A stretch of DNA of 64,000 nt from Oceanospirillaceae bacterium (GCA_013215505.1 JABSQZ010000020.1:1-64000), one strand, 5' to 3'; shown: positions 35,356 to 45,245, numbered from the stretch's first letter. The notes: generated by a model from the letters alone, not told the origin. Made by a program: numbers and translations.

Positions 35356-35761
35356 TAGTCTCGTCTGCCGGGTGGTGGACACCATCATAAACAGTTGTTT
35401 TCTCAATTTTCATCGCGTTAATCCCCTCTAAACAAGCGACATTGAAAGCGTATTGGCTGGGATTTGATCTTCGCTGGTGATGGGTATAAATACCGCAATT
35501 GTCGCAAAAAAAGTGCTTCGCTGTTTTAGTATTAAATTGATACAGCTTTAATGACTCTGCCCCTTTAATTATTTTGATTCCAGAGAGCGGTACTGAAGCT
35601 GCAATTGCACCGCGACGGCGACACAGAGAGCAATCGCATCTGCGCACATCCACTAAACCATCCGCTAATGAGAGTTGTAACTGTACATTGCCACAATGGC
35701 AACTTGCCAGGTGTTTGGGTTGTATTTTTACACCATCTACTTCAGTCAAATGAATAGTCAT
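35342..35761 (-). CDS. GFA-family (glutathione-dependent formaldehyde-activating enzyme-like) zinc protein
   Basis: 139 residues. The zinc-binding cysteines of the family appear in order: ASCHCGNVQLQLS, RRCDCSLCRRRGA and FFCDNCGIYTHH. Length is typical of a single GFA domain. Members bind zinc and sometimes glutathione adducts; most, including this one, have no proven reaction. The stop codon lies within a degenerate heptamer array, so the C-terminal residues after about 130 may have been set by repeat expansion. Confidence 0.85.
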   Translation of the reverse strand: MTIHLTEVDGVKIQPKHLASCHCGNVQLQLSLADGLVDVRRCDCSLCRRRGAIAASVPLSGIKIIKGAESLKLYQFNTKTAKHFFCDNCGIYTHHQRRSNPSQYAFNVACLEGINAMKIEKTTVYDGVHHPADETSHKS

Positions 35762-36030
35762 GACATCTCCTGTAATTGGATGACTTAGGCCGAGGGAAGT
35801 GACTGCTAAACCTTACTCAACAATAAGTTAATAATTTTAAGCCGGCCCAATCGGGTTAGCTGCAAAATATCTTAAAGGGGTGCCGGGAATAAGGCTAATA
35901 TAAATATTCAATAGATTGTGTAGGTAAGAGTATGTTGATGGGGTTAGTTAAAAAGGGCTAAATGTAACAATATTAGCCCTGTAGGGGAGGTAGGCAATAA
36001 CAGTGGAATACCAGAATCTGGGGTTCTTGC

Positions 36031-36903
36031 TTAACCTCGGCTCGCTGCAACTGTATTTCGCGACATCTTTAAACGAATCAAGGTGTGGATGATCAAGGTT
36101 GCTATAACGATGCTGCCCCCTTGCAGCGCAGCTGTATTTGGCGCGATTTCCAAAAAGATCCAAACCCACAGCGGGCCTATTACCGTTTCGAGCAACATTA
36201 ACATGCCCACTTCAGCGGCGGGAATGCGTTTGGGACCCAAGGTGATCAAGATAAAGGCAATAGGTACTATCACCAGGCAGAGCATCAGAGTCCAGATCCA
36301 CTGGCTGCCGTGCAGCATGATAGAGTCAGAATTAAATAACGCAAACAGCGCCATTATCAGGCCGCCGCCGATTAGTGAGGGCACCATAGAATGTTTGGTT
36401 TCGGCCCGGTCATTGACAAATTTACTGGACAGGGCCAGCCCACAGGCCAGTGCCAGTAAATCACCTTTTAAGTTGGGGCCATGCCAGGAGTCAATTAATA
36501 CCCAGGCAATGCCAAACATGGAGATGACAATAGCAGCCCAAGTGACCAGTGGCGATTTCTCCCCGAGCAGTGCCCAGGAGAGAAAAGCAGCAAACAGAGG
36601 CTGTACACTGATAATCACTAAAACATTGGCAACAGACGTTGAGTTGATTGCCATCACAAAGCAGATAGAGCTGATGCCAAATAAAACGGTAGAGCGAATG
36701 TAGCGCCAGTCACTGCGAAAAAGAGCTTCGTCCGGCGATTTTAACTTGCAGCCAATGGCGACAATAATACTCAGCAGTATGCCGCGCCAAAATAACAAAT
36801 CGGCACTCTCGCTATCGATCAAACGGATAAACAGCGCGTCGAAACTGAGAAAAACAACCCCAATTGCGGTCAGGGAAAATCCTTTAAAATATTCCGTGTT
36901 CAA
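36031..36903 (-). CDS. DMT-superfamily transporter (EamA type)
   Basis: 290 residues with about ten hydrophobic helices in two homologous five-helix halves, as expected for EamA proteins. The first half contains FGISSICFVMAINSTSVANV, the second WTLMLCLVIVPIAFILITLG and AEVGMLMLLETVIGPLWVW. An inner-membrane exporter or importer of a small metabolite. It is divergent from tpa across about 360 bp, so a role in taurine metabolism is possible but not shown. Confidence 0.85.
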   Translation of the reverse strand: MNTEYFKGFSLTAIGVVFLSFDALFIRLIDSESADLLFWRGILLSIIVAIGCKLKSPDEALFRSDWRYIRSTVLFGISSICFVMAINSTSVANVLVIISVQPLFAAFLSWALLGEKSPLVTWAAIVISMFGIAWVLIDSWHGPNLKGDLLALACGLALSSKFVNDRAETKHSMVPSLIGGGLIMALFALFNSDSIMLHGSQWIWTLMLCLVIVPIAFILITLGPKRIPAAEVGMLMLLETVIGPLWVWIFLEIAPNTAALQGGSIVIATLIIHTLIRLKMSRNTVAASRG

Positions 36904-37269
36904 TGAAAACCTCTAAAAATCTAAGTATAAAAACAGTCTATTGTAGCGAAATTTAGATACAGGCTAGGCCTGTATTAACCACAAAGCAGACTTAAAACGC
37001 AACCGGGTTTCTAAAACGTGTGTCTAAACCAGATCCCATAAGCTGATAGATCCAGCCGCTATCCCCGATGAAACCTACTGGTATCAATGTCGATAAAGAT
37101 CTGGTTCTATCTGCTTTTTTGCATTCCCCTATAGCTTAAGGGCAGGGCATGTGATTAGGCAGAGACTTTGTGTGAGCGAAAACTGCTCTTAGCTGTCGAA
37201 CATTTGGCGCATGTACTTTATACAATATTCAATGAACAGCGCAATCGATAATGATTGGGGGAGGTAAAT
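36904..37269. promoter_or_regulatory. Divergent regulatory region upstream of tpa with ATCTGGTTCTA motif (37099-37109)
   Basis: The 366-bp gap holds an 11-mer ATCTGGTTCTA at 37099-37109 that recurs exactly upstream of xsc at 40628-40638. A related inverted copy (TCTAAACCAGAT) lies near 37,022-37,033. The motif resembles in part the CTGG-containing direct repeats known for TauR in Rhodobacter. GGGGGAGG at 37257-37264 is the tpa ribosome-binding site. Confidence 0.45.
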
Positions 37270-38712
37270 ATGACAATTAATCTGAACGAGTACGATGCCA
37301 AACAAGTAGTGGCCAATGATCGAAAACACGTATGGCATCACTTATCTCAGCATAAAGTTTATGAAGATTCCGATCCTATGGTTATCGTTAAAGGCGCTGG
37401 TATGCGCGTTTGGGATGCCAGTGGCAATGAGTATTTAGATGCAGTATCTGGTGCGGTGTGGACTGTTAACGTCGGCTATGGCCGCACAGAAATCGCCGAT
37501 GCTGTGCGCGAGCAACTAGTGACTATGAACTATTTTGCCCAGACAGCTGGCAATGTAGTGGCAGCGCAATACGCCGCCAAATTGATTGAAAAGATGCCGG
37601 GATTGTCACGGGTTTACTATTCCAACTCAGGCTCTGAAGCAAACGAGAAGGCCTTTAAAATTGTCAGGCAGATAGCGGCAAAGAAATACGGCGGTAAAAA
37701 ATACAAAATTTTATATCGCGATCGCGATTACCATGGAACAACGATTACCGCTTTAAGTGCTACCGGGCAGTTTGAGCGCAAGAATCAATACGGGCCATTT
37801 ACTCCTGGGTTTATCGAAGTGCCGCACTGCTGTGAATATCGCTCGCAGTGGGGAGAGGTCGATGACTACGGTCTGCGCGCTGCTAACGAGATTGAAAAAG
37901 TTATTTTGCGTGAGGGTGCCGACACAGTGGGTGCTTTGTGCCTGGAGCCTATTACTGCCGGCGGGGGAGTGATCGAGCCACCCGAGGGTTACTGGCAACG
38001 AGTACAGGAAATCTGCAAAAAGTACGATATCTTGCTGCACATCGATGAAGTAGTTTGTGGCTTGGGCCGTACCGGTACTTGGTTTGGCTATCAGCACTAC
38101 GGCGTTAAGCCCGACATAGTGACTATGGCCAAAGGGGTTGCCTCCGGATACGCCGCTATTTCATGCACCGTCACTACCGAAGCGGTATTTGATCACTTCA
38201 AAGAAGATGATGATGCGCGTATGGGTTACTTTCGTGATATATCCACTTTTGGTGGTTGTACTGCAGGGCCCGCAGCGGCCCTGGCTAATATGAAAATTAT
38301 TGAAGATGAGAATTTATTAGAGAATGTAAAAGTTCAGGGGGAATACCTGATTGGCCGTCTGCGTGAACTGATGGATAAATACCAGGTGATAGGCGATGTC
38401 CGCGGTAAAGGATTGTTTGTTGGCTTTGAGATGGTTAAAGACCGGCAGACTAAAGAGCCGGTGGATGAGAGTTTGGCGATGCAAATTGGCGCTCACTGCA
38501 TGAAAAATGGAGTGATTATCGGTCGTACCAATCGCTCATTTAAGGATTACAACAATGTTGTTTGTCTGAGCCCTGCGCTGATAGCCACCCGTGTTGAATT
38601 AGACATCATTGTTGATGCACTGGACAATGCGTTGGCCGAACTGGCACCTAATCAACAACCGGTCGTTGAAACGGAAGAAGAAATGCAGGAGGTGGAAGTA
38701 GCTGCAAACTAA
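37270..38712 (+). CDS. tpa: Taurine:pyruvate aminotransferase (class III)
   Basis: 480 residues from ATG 37270, behind a GGGGGAGG; a TTG five codons earlier is not needed. Class-III PLP enzyme: FKIVRQIAAKKYGG and SNSGSEANEKAFK bind cofactor phosphate, and HIDEVVCGLGRTG carries the PLP-binding Asp. The Schiff-base Lys is in VTMAKGVASGY. Overall it matches taurine-pyruvate aminotransferases, which move the amino group of taurine to pyruvate, giving sulfoacetaldehyde and alanine. The next genes (TauR-like regulator, xsc, pta) confirm the pathway. A spacer of about 300 bp separates it from the regulator. Confidence 0.88.
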   Translation: MTINLNEYDAKQVVANDRKHVWHHLSQHKVYEDSDPMVIVKGAGMRVWDASGNEYLDAVSGAVWTVNVGYGRTEIADAVREQLVTMNYFAQTAGNVVAAQYAAKLIEKMPGLSRVYYSNSGSEANEKAFKIVRQIAAKKYGGKKYKILYRDRDYHGTTITALSATGQFERKNQYGPFTPGFIEVPHCCEYRSQWGEVDDYGLRAANEIEKVILREGADTVGALCLEPITAGGGVIEPPEGYWQRVQEICKKYDILLHIDEVVCGLGRTGTWFGYQHYGVKPDIVTMAKGVASGYAAISCTVTTEAVFDHFKEDDDARMGYFRDISTFGGCTAGPAAALANMKIIEDENLLENVKVQGEYLIGRLRELMDKYQVIGDVRGKGLFVGFEMVKDRQTKEPVDESLAMQIGAHCMKNGVIIGRTNRSFKDYNNVVCLSPALIATRVELDIIVDALDNALAELAPNQQPVVETEEEMQEVEVAAN

Positions 38713-39017
38713 TTGCTATAAAAATGATTTAGTTTGTTAGTAACGAAGGAGCATATGTATGGGTGATTCTGACTCTATATAGATGCTCTAAAGAGAGCCA
38801 AATCTGCCATCGCCAGGTTTGGCTTTGTCGTTTTTGGCTATTTACAAATATAATCAAATCGTAGTATTAATGAGATGCATTAATTCTACAGAAAATATAA
38901 AACTTAGTTCGTATGTCCTCTAGTTGAGCCCCTGTGCATGTATAATAATTCCCTGGCACATCAGTATTTGTATAAAGTTATGCTGTCCAGTGGCAATTTC
39001 TAAAAAAGGTATTTTTA
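38713..39017. promoter_or_regulatory. Spacer upstream of the TauR-like gene, shares GATTCTGACT with the xsc promoter
   Basis: The 305-bp gap contains GATTCTGACT at 38765-38774, found again at 40599-40608 in front of xsc. It could be a half-site for the regulator. Nothing else is evident. Confidence 0.3.
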
Positions 39018-40493
39018 ATGTTTCAACTATTCCATTTGAGCCAAGGAAAGGGTGCAAGTCTACAACAGCAACTTCGTGAACAGATCGCCGGCGCCATATT
39101 AAATGGAAATATACCACTGCAAAAACCTCTCCCCTCCAGCCGCAAGCTGGCACAACAGTTGAAGGTTGCGCGCAACACAGTAGTGATCGCCTACGAGCAT
39201 TTGTTAGATGATGGTTATATTGTGGCAAAAGAGCGCTGTGGCTATTTCGTCAATCCCGATATTTTAAATGGCAACGTAAAACTCGACCTGCTTGATCCTA
39301 ATTCAGAAGCTGAGATCAGCGGAAATGCTCCCGATTGGCAGCAGCGGTTTAAACTAAACCCCAGTAGCCAAACTAACGTGGTAAAACCTAAAGATTGGCA
39401 GAAATACGATTATCCGTTTATCTACGGTCAGTTCGATAACAGTATGTTTCCCACGGTTAACTGGCGTGAGTGTTGTAAAGATGCAGTTAGCGGACCGGCG
39501 ATAAGCGAGTGGGCGGCAGACAGATTTGATAAAGATGATCCACTGTTAATAGAGCAGATACGCACCCGTTTATTGCCGCGTCGAGGCGTTTGGGCCAGTG
39601 CCGATGAAATTTTAGTGACAGTAGGGGCGCAGCAGGCGCTGTATATGCTAGTCAAACTGCTGATGGATAAAAATAGCACCATTGGCCTGGAGGAACCGGG
39701 GTATGTGGATATCCGAAATATCGCCAGTATAAATCCGGCGAAGATAAAATCGATACCTGTGGATGCCGATGGTATGCTGGTCGGTGAGGTATTGTCCGGC
39801 TGCGACTTAGTCTATACCACTCCCAGTCATCAGTGCCCAAGCACTGTGACTATGCCCTTAGAGCGACGCTATCAATTGTTGCAGCAAGCCAGCGATGAAG
39901 ATTTTATTATCGTTGAAGATGACTACGAAAGTGAAACAAACTTTAATTCTAATCCAATCCCTGCGCTGAAAAGCTTAGACAAGAATGACCGGGTCATCTA
40001 TGTCGGCAGCTTATCTAAAACCTTGGCTCCGGGGCTGCGCTTTGGCTATATCGTCGGCCCCGCAGAGTTTATTAGAGAGGCGCGGGCGCTGCGGCGTTTG
40101 ATGTTGCGTCACCCTGCAGCAAACAATCAGAGATCTGTGGCGCTGTTTTTAGAACGAGGTTATCACGATTCATTAATTATGAACATCATGCGCAATTACC
40201 AAACCCGCTGGCGCGCTATGGATCAGGCGCTGACTAAGTACTTACCTGAGTCCCACGATCAACCGACATTTGGTGGGTCCTGTTATTGGGTAAAAGGTCC
40301 AGCGAACCTGGATGCCGGGAAACTGCAACAATTGGCGCGCGAGCACAGTATTTTGATCGAGGCAGGTGAGATTCACTTCTTGCAGCAACCGGCGGCAAAA
40401 AATTATTTCCGTTTAGGTTTTTCCTCTATCGCCACCGATAAAATAGAGCCGGGAATTAAAAAGCTGGCTGAGATAATTCGCTCGATTGTCTAG
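39018..40493 (+). CDS. tauR: MocR-family regulator, TauR-like (GntR HTH fused to aminotransferase fold)
   Basis: 491 residues. Residues about 10-80 are a GntR winged helix (ILNGNIPLQKPLPSSRKLAQ, then VARNTVVIAYEHLLDDGY). Residues 120-490 form a fold-type-I aminotransferase domain with the PLP Lys in YVGSLSKTLAPGLRFGYI. Such proteins bind PLP as an effector partner. In Rhodobacter, TauR activates taurine genes; its position between tpa and xsc suggests the same role here. It is distinct from the second MocR gene at 43801-45186. Confidence 0.82.
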   Translation: MFQLFHLSQGKGASLQQQLREQIAGAILNGNIPLQKPLPSSRKLAQQLKVARNTVVIAYEHLLDDGYIVAKERCGYFVNPDILNGNVKLDLLDPNSEAEISGNAPDWQQRFKLNPSSQTNVVKPKDWQKYDYPFIYGQFDNSMFPTVNWRECCKDAVSGPAISEWAADRFDKDDPLLIEQIRTRLLPRRGVWASADEILVTVGAQQALYMLVKLLMDKNSTIGLEEPGYVDIRNIASINPAKIKSIPVDADGMLVGEVLSGCDLVYTTPSHQCPSTVTMPLERRYQLLQQASDEDFIIVEDDYESETNFNSNPIPALKSLDKNDRVIYVGSLSKTLAPGLRFGYIVGPAEFIREARALRRLMLRHPAANNQRSVALFLERGYHDSLIMNIMRNYQTRWRAMDQALTKYLPESHDQPTFGGSCYWVKGPANLDAGKLQQLAREHSILIEAGEIHFLQQPAAKNYFRLGFSSIATDKIEPGIKKLAEIIRSIV

Positions 40494-40538
40494 CAATTCT
40501 GTGTAGCTAAGCACAAATTATTTTTATCAAATATACCA

Positions 40539-40559
40539 GGGGCTTTAAGCCCCTTTTTT
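40539..40559 (+). terminator. Rho-independent terminator after the TauR-like gene
   Basis: GGGGC (40539-40543) pairs with GCCCC (40549-40553) around a short AT loop, followed by six T residues (40554-40559). Confidence 0.85.
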
Positions 40560-40598
40560 GTTTTCCTGTATGTAATTGTTTTTTAGTGATTTTTCTTA

Positions 40599-40706
40599 GA
40601 TTCTGACTGGCTTAACTTAGAGTCTAAATCTGGTTCTACTGCCCCAGCGTGGCTGCTACTAATATCGACTGTAAGATATTTGACTGTAGCTCTGACATCT
40701 GGTCAG
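40599..40706 (+). promoter_or_regulatory. xsc control region with shared motifs and a CTGAC/GTCAG dyad
   Basis: GATTCTGACT (40599-40608) recurs upstream of the regulator, and ATCTGGTTCTA (40628-40638) recurs upstream of tpa. A dyad CTGAC-ATCTG-GTCAG lies at 40692-40706, and the ribosome-binding site AGAAGGAAGG follows. These are candidates for TauR binding; binding itself is inferred. Confidence 0.45.
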
Positions 40707-40729
40707 AAAATATAAGAAGGAAGGCTAAT

Positions 40730-42493
40730 ATGGCACGTATGACTCCCAGCGAAGCATTTGTAGAAACCTTGGTTGCCAATAAAGTGAGCGACTGTTTTGG
40801 AATAATGGGTTCAGCATTTATGGATGCTATGGACATTTTTACCCCGGCAGGTATTCGTTTAATTCCGGTTGTACACGAGCAGGGAGCCGGGCATATGGCC
40901 GATGGTTACTCCAGGGTCTCAGGTCGTCACGGGGTGTGTATTGCGCAAAATGGCCCGGGTATTACCAACTTTGTTACCGCTATCGCCGCCGCTTACTGGG
41001 CACATTCCCCAGTGGTTTGCATTACCCCGGAAACAGGCACCAACAGTCAGGGGTTGGGAGGCTTTCAGGAAGCGGAGCAGCTACCGTTCTTTGAAACTAT
41101 TACCGCCTACCAGGTAAGTGTGGTTAACAATAGCCGCATGGCCGAGCTGACTGCACGCTGTTTCGACAGAGCAATGTTAGAAAATGCACCGACTCAGCTG
41201 AATATTCCAAGAGATAATTTTTACGGAGATATCGACTGCGAAATCCCTAAGCCAATTCGCATTGAGCGCTCAGCAGGGGGTGCCCAGGCACTTAAAGATG
41301 CAGCGGCACTCTTAGCCAGCGCTGAGTTCCCAGTGATGGTTTCCGGTGGTGGTGTTGTGATGGGAGATGCCTTTGAAGAGGCAGTTGCTATTGCCGAGGC
41401 ACTAGATATGCCGGTAGTGAACAGCTATCTGCACAATGACTCGTTCCCGGCGTCGCACCGTCTCTGGACCGGTCCACTGGGCTACCAGGGATCTAAAGCG
41501 GCAATGAAACTGATTGCTAAAGCCGATGTTATCTTGGCCCTGGGCACGCGTTTAGGCCCCTTCGGTACTTTGCCACAACACGGTATGGACTACTGGCCAA
41601 AAGATGCAAAAATTATTCAGGTCGATTGTGATCCTAAGATGTTGGGTCTGGTTAAAAACATCGATGTGGGTATCAGTGGTGATGCTAAAGCGGCAGCACT
41701 GGCGCTGATGGAATTGCTTAAAGATCATTCTCCTAAGTGTTTGCAAAACCGCGAGGCGCGCCTGAAGGTTATCAACGAGGAAAAATCGGCCTGGGAAGCG
41801 GAACTCAGCGACTGGACTCATGAAAAAGATGCCTATTCACTGGAAATGATTGAAGAGCAAAAAGCCGAGCAGGGCAGCTTCATGCACCCACGCCAGGTAT
41901 TGCGTGAACTGGAAAAAGCCATGCCGGCCGATGTGATGGTCTCTACCGATATTGGTAACATTAACTCAGTCGCCAACAGTTATCTGCGTTTCGATCGTCC
42001 AAGATCATTTTTTGCCCCTATGTCTTTCGGTAACTGCGGCTATGCGCTACCGACTATTATCGGTGCGAAAGTAGCCGCTCCTGAACGTCCGGCAATTGCC
42101 TACGCGGGTGACGGCGCCTGGGGTATGTCTATGGTAGAAATCATGACTTGTGTGCGTGAAAGTATCCCAGTCACAGCGGTAGTGTTCCACAACCGTCAGT
42201 GGGGAGCAGAGAAGAAGAACCAGGTAGATTTCTATAACCGTCGCTTTGTCGCAGGTGAGCTAGAAAACCAGAGCTTCGCTGGAATTGCTCAGTCAATGGG
42301 CGCCCATGGTGTTGTAGTCGATAAACTCGAAGATGTTGGCCCGGCACTGAAAGAGGCAGTTAGGCTACAGATGGAAGAGGGAATCACTACGGTACTGGAA
42401 GTTATGTGTACCAGAGAACTGGGTGACCCGTTCCGTCGCGATGCTCTATCTAAGCCAGTGCGTCACTTAGACAAGTACAAAGACTTCGTTTAA
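40730..42493 (+). CDS. xsc: Sulfoacetaldehyde acetyltransferase
   Basis: 587 residues from ATG 40730, behind GAAGGAAGG; the open frame before it has no homology. A thiamine-diphosphate enzyme with a PYR-domain Glu in VVHEQGAGHMADG and the Mg/ThDP motif GDGAWGMSMVEI. Xsc-specific stretches such as MTPSEAFVETLVANKVSDCF and GIMGSAFMDAMDIF are present. It converts sulfoacetaldehyde plus phosphate to acetyl phosphate and sulfite in the cytoplasm. tpa lies upstream and pta downstream; the sulfite can go to SoeABC encoded 11 kb away. A strong terminator follows, so pta has its own promoter or depends on readthrough. Confidence 0.95.
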   Translation: MARMTPSEAFVETLVANKVSDCFGIMGSAFMDAMDIFTPAGIRLIPVVHEQGAGHMADGYSRVSGRHGVCIAQNGPGITNFVTAIAAAYWAHSPVVCITPETGTNSQGLGGFQEAEQLPFFETITAYQVSVVNNSRMAELTARCFDRAMLENAPTQLNIPRDNFYGDIDCEIPKPIRIERSAGGAQALKDAAALLASAEFPVMVSGGGVVMGDAFEEAVAIAEALDMPVVNSYLHNDSFPASHRLWTGPLGYQGSKAAMKLIAKADVILALGTRLGPFGTLPQHGMDYWPKDAKIIQVDCDPKMLGLVKNIDVGISGDAKAAALALMELLKDHSPKCLQNREARLKVINEEKSAWEAELSDWTHEKDAYSLEMIEEQKAEQGSFMHPRQVLRELEKAMPADVMVSTDIGNINSVANSYLRFDRPRSFFAPMSFGNCGYALPTIIGAKVAAPERPAIAYAGDGAWGMSMVEIMTCVRESIPVTAVVFHNRQWGAEKKNQVDFYNRRFVAGELENQSFAGIAQSMGAHGVVVDKLEDVGPALKEAVRLQMEEGITTVLEVMCTRELGDPFRRDALSKPVRHLDKYKDFV

Positions 42494-42510
42494 GCACTGC
42501 ACTTAACCAA

Positions 42511-42541
42511 CCTGAGTTGCACTTTGGCAACTCAGGTTTTT
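42511..42541 (+). terminator. Rho-independent terminator after xsc
   Basis: Perfect 10-bp stem CCTGAGTTGC (42511-42520) / GCAACTCAGG (42527-42536), 6-nt loop, then TTTTTG. Confidence 0.92.
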
Positions 42542-42625
42542 GTATTTTTGATAATGAACATGCAAATACGCCCGCTATTAAATGCCTGGACTTATTCGCA
42601 TGTTCCCTGTTGGAGTCACTAACAG

Positions 42626-43618
42626 ATGAAAGCACTGAATAATATATTCCGTCGCGCCGCTGCCGATGCCAGGCACATTGTCTTAGCGGAAGGGGAGGAT
42701 CCACGCATAATCAGCGCCGGTGTGCAAAGCGTGGCTAAGGGCATAGCGACAATTACTTTACTGGGTAATGCGTCGCGCATTGCCCGCGAAGCGCAACGGC
42801 TCAATCTTAGTTTGGCTGGCATCAATGTTATTGACCCCCAATCTGCTGCTAATAAAACGCAGTATAGTCAGGTTCTCTACCAGCTTAGAAAAAATAAAGG
42901 CATGACAGAGAAAGATGCCAGCGAATTGACTGATCATCCACTCTATTATGCGCAGTTAATGGTGCATCTGGGAGAAGCCGACGGATCAGTAGCTGGGGCT
43001 GTGTACACCACCAGTGACACAGTGCGCACAGCGATTCAAATCATTGGCAAAGCCGAGGGCGCCGCCATGGTATCGAGCTTCTTTTTGATGATGCTGTGTC
43101 AGCCGTTTCATGAGATGCAGGGCGGCGTGATATTTTCTGATTGCGCTTTAATCATTGAACCCGATCATCAGCAATTAGCTGAAATCGCCCTCAGTGCTGC
43201 CGCCAGTGCCGAAAAACTGCTGGCAGAACCTGCCCGGGTGTCTATGCTGTCCTTTTCAACCAACGGCAGTGCTAAGCATCCGGCGGTGGATAAAGTGGTA
43301 GCGGCAACGGCACTGGTCAAAGCACGGCGACCAGAGTTGATGGTAGATGGCGATGTACAACTGGATGCGGCAATTGTTCCGGATATAGCCGAGCGCAAAG
43401 TCGCAAATTCAGAAGTAAAAGGTAGAGCCAATGTGTTAGTTTTCCCGTCGTTGGAGGCGGGGAATATCGGCTATAAATTGGCGGAGCGAATCGGCAAGGC
43501 TGAAGCTATAGGCCCTATTCTACAAGGGCTTAAGAAACCAGCAAATGACCTGTCTCGTGGTTGCAGTGCCAATGATGTGCTGAACGTGATCGCTATTACG
43601 GTGGTACAGGGGCAGTGA
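42626..43618 (+). CDS. pta: Phosphate acetyltransferase (short form)
   Basis: 330 residues, the single PTA_PTB catalytic domain, without the N-terminal DRTGG/CobB-like part of E. coli Pta. Conserved segments are IVLAEGEDPRIISAG, DGSVAGAVYTTSDTVRTA and LSFSTNGSAKHPAVDKV, with ANVLVFPSLEAGNIGYKL near the end. It converts the acetyl phosphate made by Xsc into acetyl-CoA. The short form next to xsc is the usual companion in taurine degraders. It starts 132 bp after xsc, beyond a terminator. Confidence 0.93.
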   Translation: MKALNNIFRRAAADARHIVLAEGEDPRIISAGVQSVAKGIATITLLGNASRIAREAQRLNLSLAGINVIDPQSAANKTQYSQVLYQLRKNKGMTEKDASELTDHPLYYAQLMVHLGEADGSVAGAVYTTSDTVRTAIQIIGKAEGAAMVSSFFLMMLCQPFHEMQGGVIFSDCALIIEPDHQQLAEIALSAAASAEKLLAEPARVSMLSFSTNGSAKHPAVDKVVAATALVKARRPELMVDGDVQLDAAIVPDIAERKVANSEVKGRANVLVFPSLEAGNIGYKLAERIGKAEAIGPILQGLKKPANDLSRGCSANDVLNVIAITVVQGQ

Positions 43619-43713
43619 TGGGCGAGCGTCACCCTGTTAGCGAGTGCCGATGATCTATTCTCAATACTCCTCTTGCAGTGCCGGGGCACTAAAGAATCAG
43701 AGCGTTTCCTCAG

Positions 43714-43752
43714 CCGCGCTGCTAAAAGCAGTACAGCGCGGTCTGTTTTTTT
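43714..43752 (+). terminator. Terminator after pta
   Basis: CCGCGCTG (43714-43721) pairs with CAGCGCGG (43734-43741); the loop can form a small inner stem. TCTGTTTTTTT follows. Confidence 0.8.
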
Positions 43753-43800
43753 ACAATGATAGCGCCCTTTAGAGGCTGCATAACTGTATTTCACTGATTA

Positions 43801-45186
43801 TCAGATAACCACATCAGTCTGAGTTATTAGTTGCTCTAACACTTGCGCAAATATAGCAACGCCCCGGTCAAACAGCTGGCGGCTATCTGGCCCACCGATG
43901 GCGATTCTTAAAGCATTACCTCGCAACTGACTATTTAGACTAGTAAATACATCCGCGGTTCGCACTTTAACATTCTGCGCCAGTAATAAGCCGCACAATT
44001 GATGCATGTTGATGTTATCCGGTAACTCCAGCCACAGATTTAAACCGCCACAACGGGCACTTAGATCGTACTGCTCAAACATCTGTGTAAGCGCCTGCTG
44101 CCGGTATCTTAGTTCTTGTTCCAGTTTCTGTTGGTTTTGCTGATAATTGTCGTTTTGGATAAAGCGACAGGCGAGCTCGAAGTTCATGGTTGACACCATC
44201 CAGCACTGACTGTGGATGTGCTGATTTAACTTCGCCTGTAGCGCTCCTGGCGCCAACATATAGCCGATGCGCAAACCGCCGGCAAAATATTTGGATAAAC
44301 TGGATAAATAAATAAATCGGTCAGGCGCCTGCTGTTGGAAAGGTTGCCTCCAGTATTCGCTAAGACAGTAATTGACGTCATCCTCAATGATATAAAATTG
44401 ATATTTTTGACTTAAGGCCAGTAGTTGATGCAGCAGTTGATGACTGTATTGAATATTGGTCGGGTTTTGCATGTTTGGCGTGATATATAAGACTTTTACG
44501 CTGTTCTCTCGACAAATGTGCTCAAGTATTCCTAAGTCTAGCCCTTCACTGGTTAGAGGAATTCCCTGAGTTTCCAGGCCAGAAGCCTGCGCCGCTTTAT
44601 AAAACCCTGGATAGCACAATTGTTCGTGTACGACTAAGTCACCAGGTTGAGTCAAAACCTGCAGGACAGTATAAATTCCCTGCTGAGCACCTTGTGTGAA
44701 GATCAGTTCTCTAGGATTGGTTTCAATACCTTTAGCATTTAACCACTGACCAAACACCTTTTTGTGTCTGCTTATGCCCTCTGCAGAATAGGCCATCATT
44801 TGCAACAGTGCCTGAGAGTCACTGGCCAGTTCTCGCATAGCCTGGGCCAAGATATTTTGCTGCCCGAGCATCGGTTGCATACTGGCGGAAAAATCAATGC
44901 ATTGATTTTCTTGGCGCACCAACAATTGCGAATTTACAAATGTCCCGGCGCCCAATTTGGCGACTACTACACCTCTTTTCTCAGCGAGGGCATAAGCGCG
45001 GGTAACAGTACCGTGTGTCACTTTGATTTGATCTGCCAACCAGCGCTGTGCGGGGAGTTTCTGCTGATGTACAAGCTCACCAGTGCTTATCGCCGTTTCA
45101 ATGTAACTGGCCAATACTTTGTATTTAGGCTGAGTTTGACAATCTGCGATAAAAGCTTGTTGATCTATTTTCCAAATTGTACCCAT
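43801..45186 (-). CDS. MocR-family regulator (GntR HTH plus aminotransferase-like domain)
   Basis: About 461 residues from ATG 45186; the frame extends to 45279, but the family N-terminus corresponds to MGTIWKIDQQAF. Winged helix in LVHQQKLPAQRWLADQIKV and THGTVTRAYALAEKRG; aminotransferase domain with the PLP Lys in YLSSLSKYFAGGLRIGYM. It is divergent from a LysE-type exporter, with a perfect 11-bp dyad in the shared promoter region. The exporter is therefore its likely target. It is a separate lineage from the TauR-like gene. Confidence 0.85.
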   Translation of the reverse strand: MGTIWKIDQQAFIADCQTQPKYKVLASYIETAISTGELVHQQKLPAQRWLADQIKVTHGTVTRAYALAEKRGVVVAKLGAGTFVNSQLLVRQENQCIDFSASMQPMLGQQNILAQAMRELASDSQALLQMMAYSAEGISRHKKVFGQWLNAKGIETNPRELIFTQGAQQGIYTVLQVLTQPGDLVVHEQLCYPGFYKAAQASGLETQGIPLTSEGLDLGILEHICRENSVKVLYITPNMQNPTNIQYSHQLLHQLLALSQKYQFYIIEDDVNYCLSEYWRQPFQQQAPDRFIYLSSLSKYFAGGLRIGYMLAPGALQAKLNQHIHSQCWMVSTMNFELACRFIQNDNYQQNQQKLEQELRYRQQALTQMFEQYDLSARCGGLNLWLELPDNINMHQLCGLLLAQNVKVRTADVFTSLNSQLRGNALRIAIGGPDSRQLFDRGVAIFAQVLEQLITQTDVVI

Positions 45187-45245
45187 AACAATAAAACCAT
45201 TGCTCAATTGGTGGAGTTGTGACAAATTATGCATGCATACACTGT

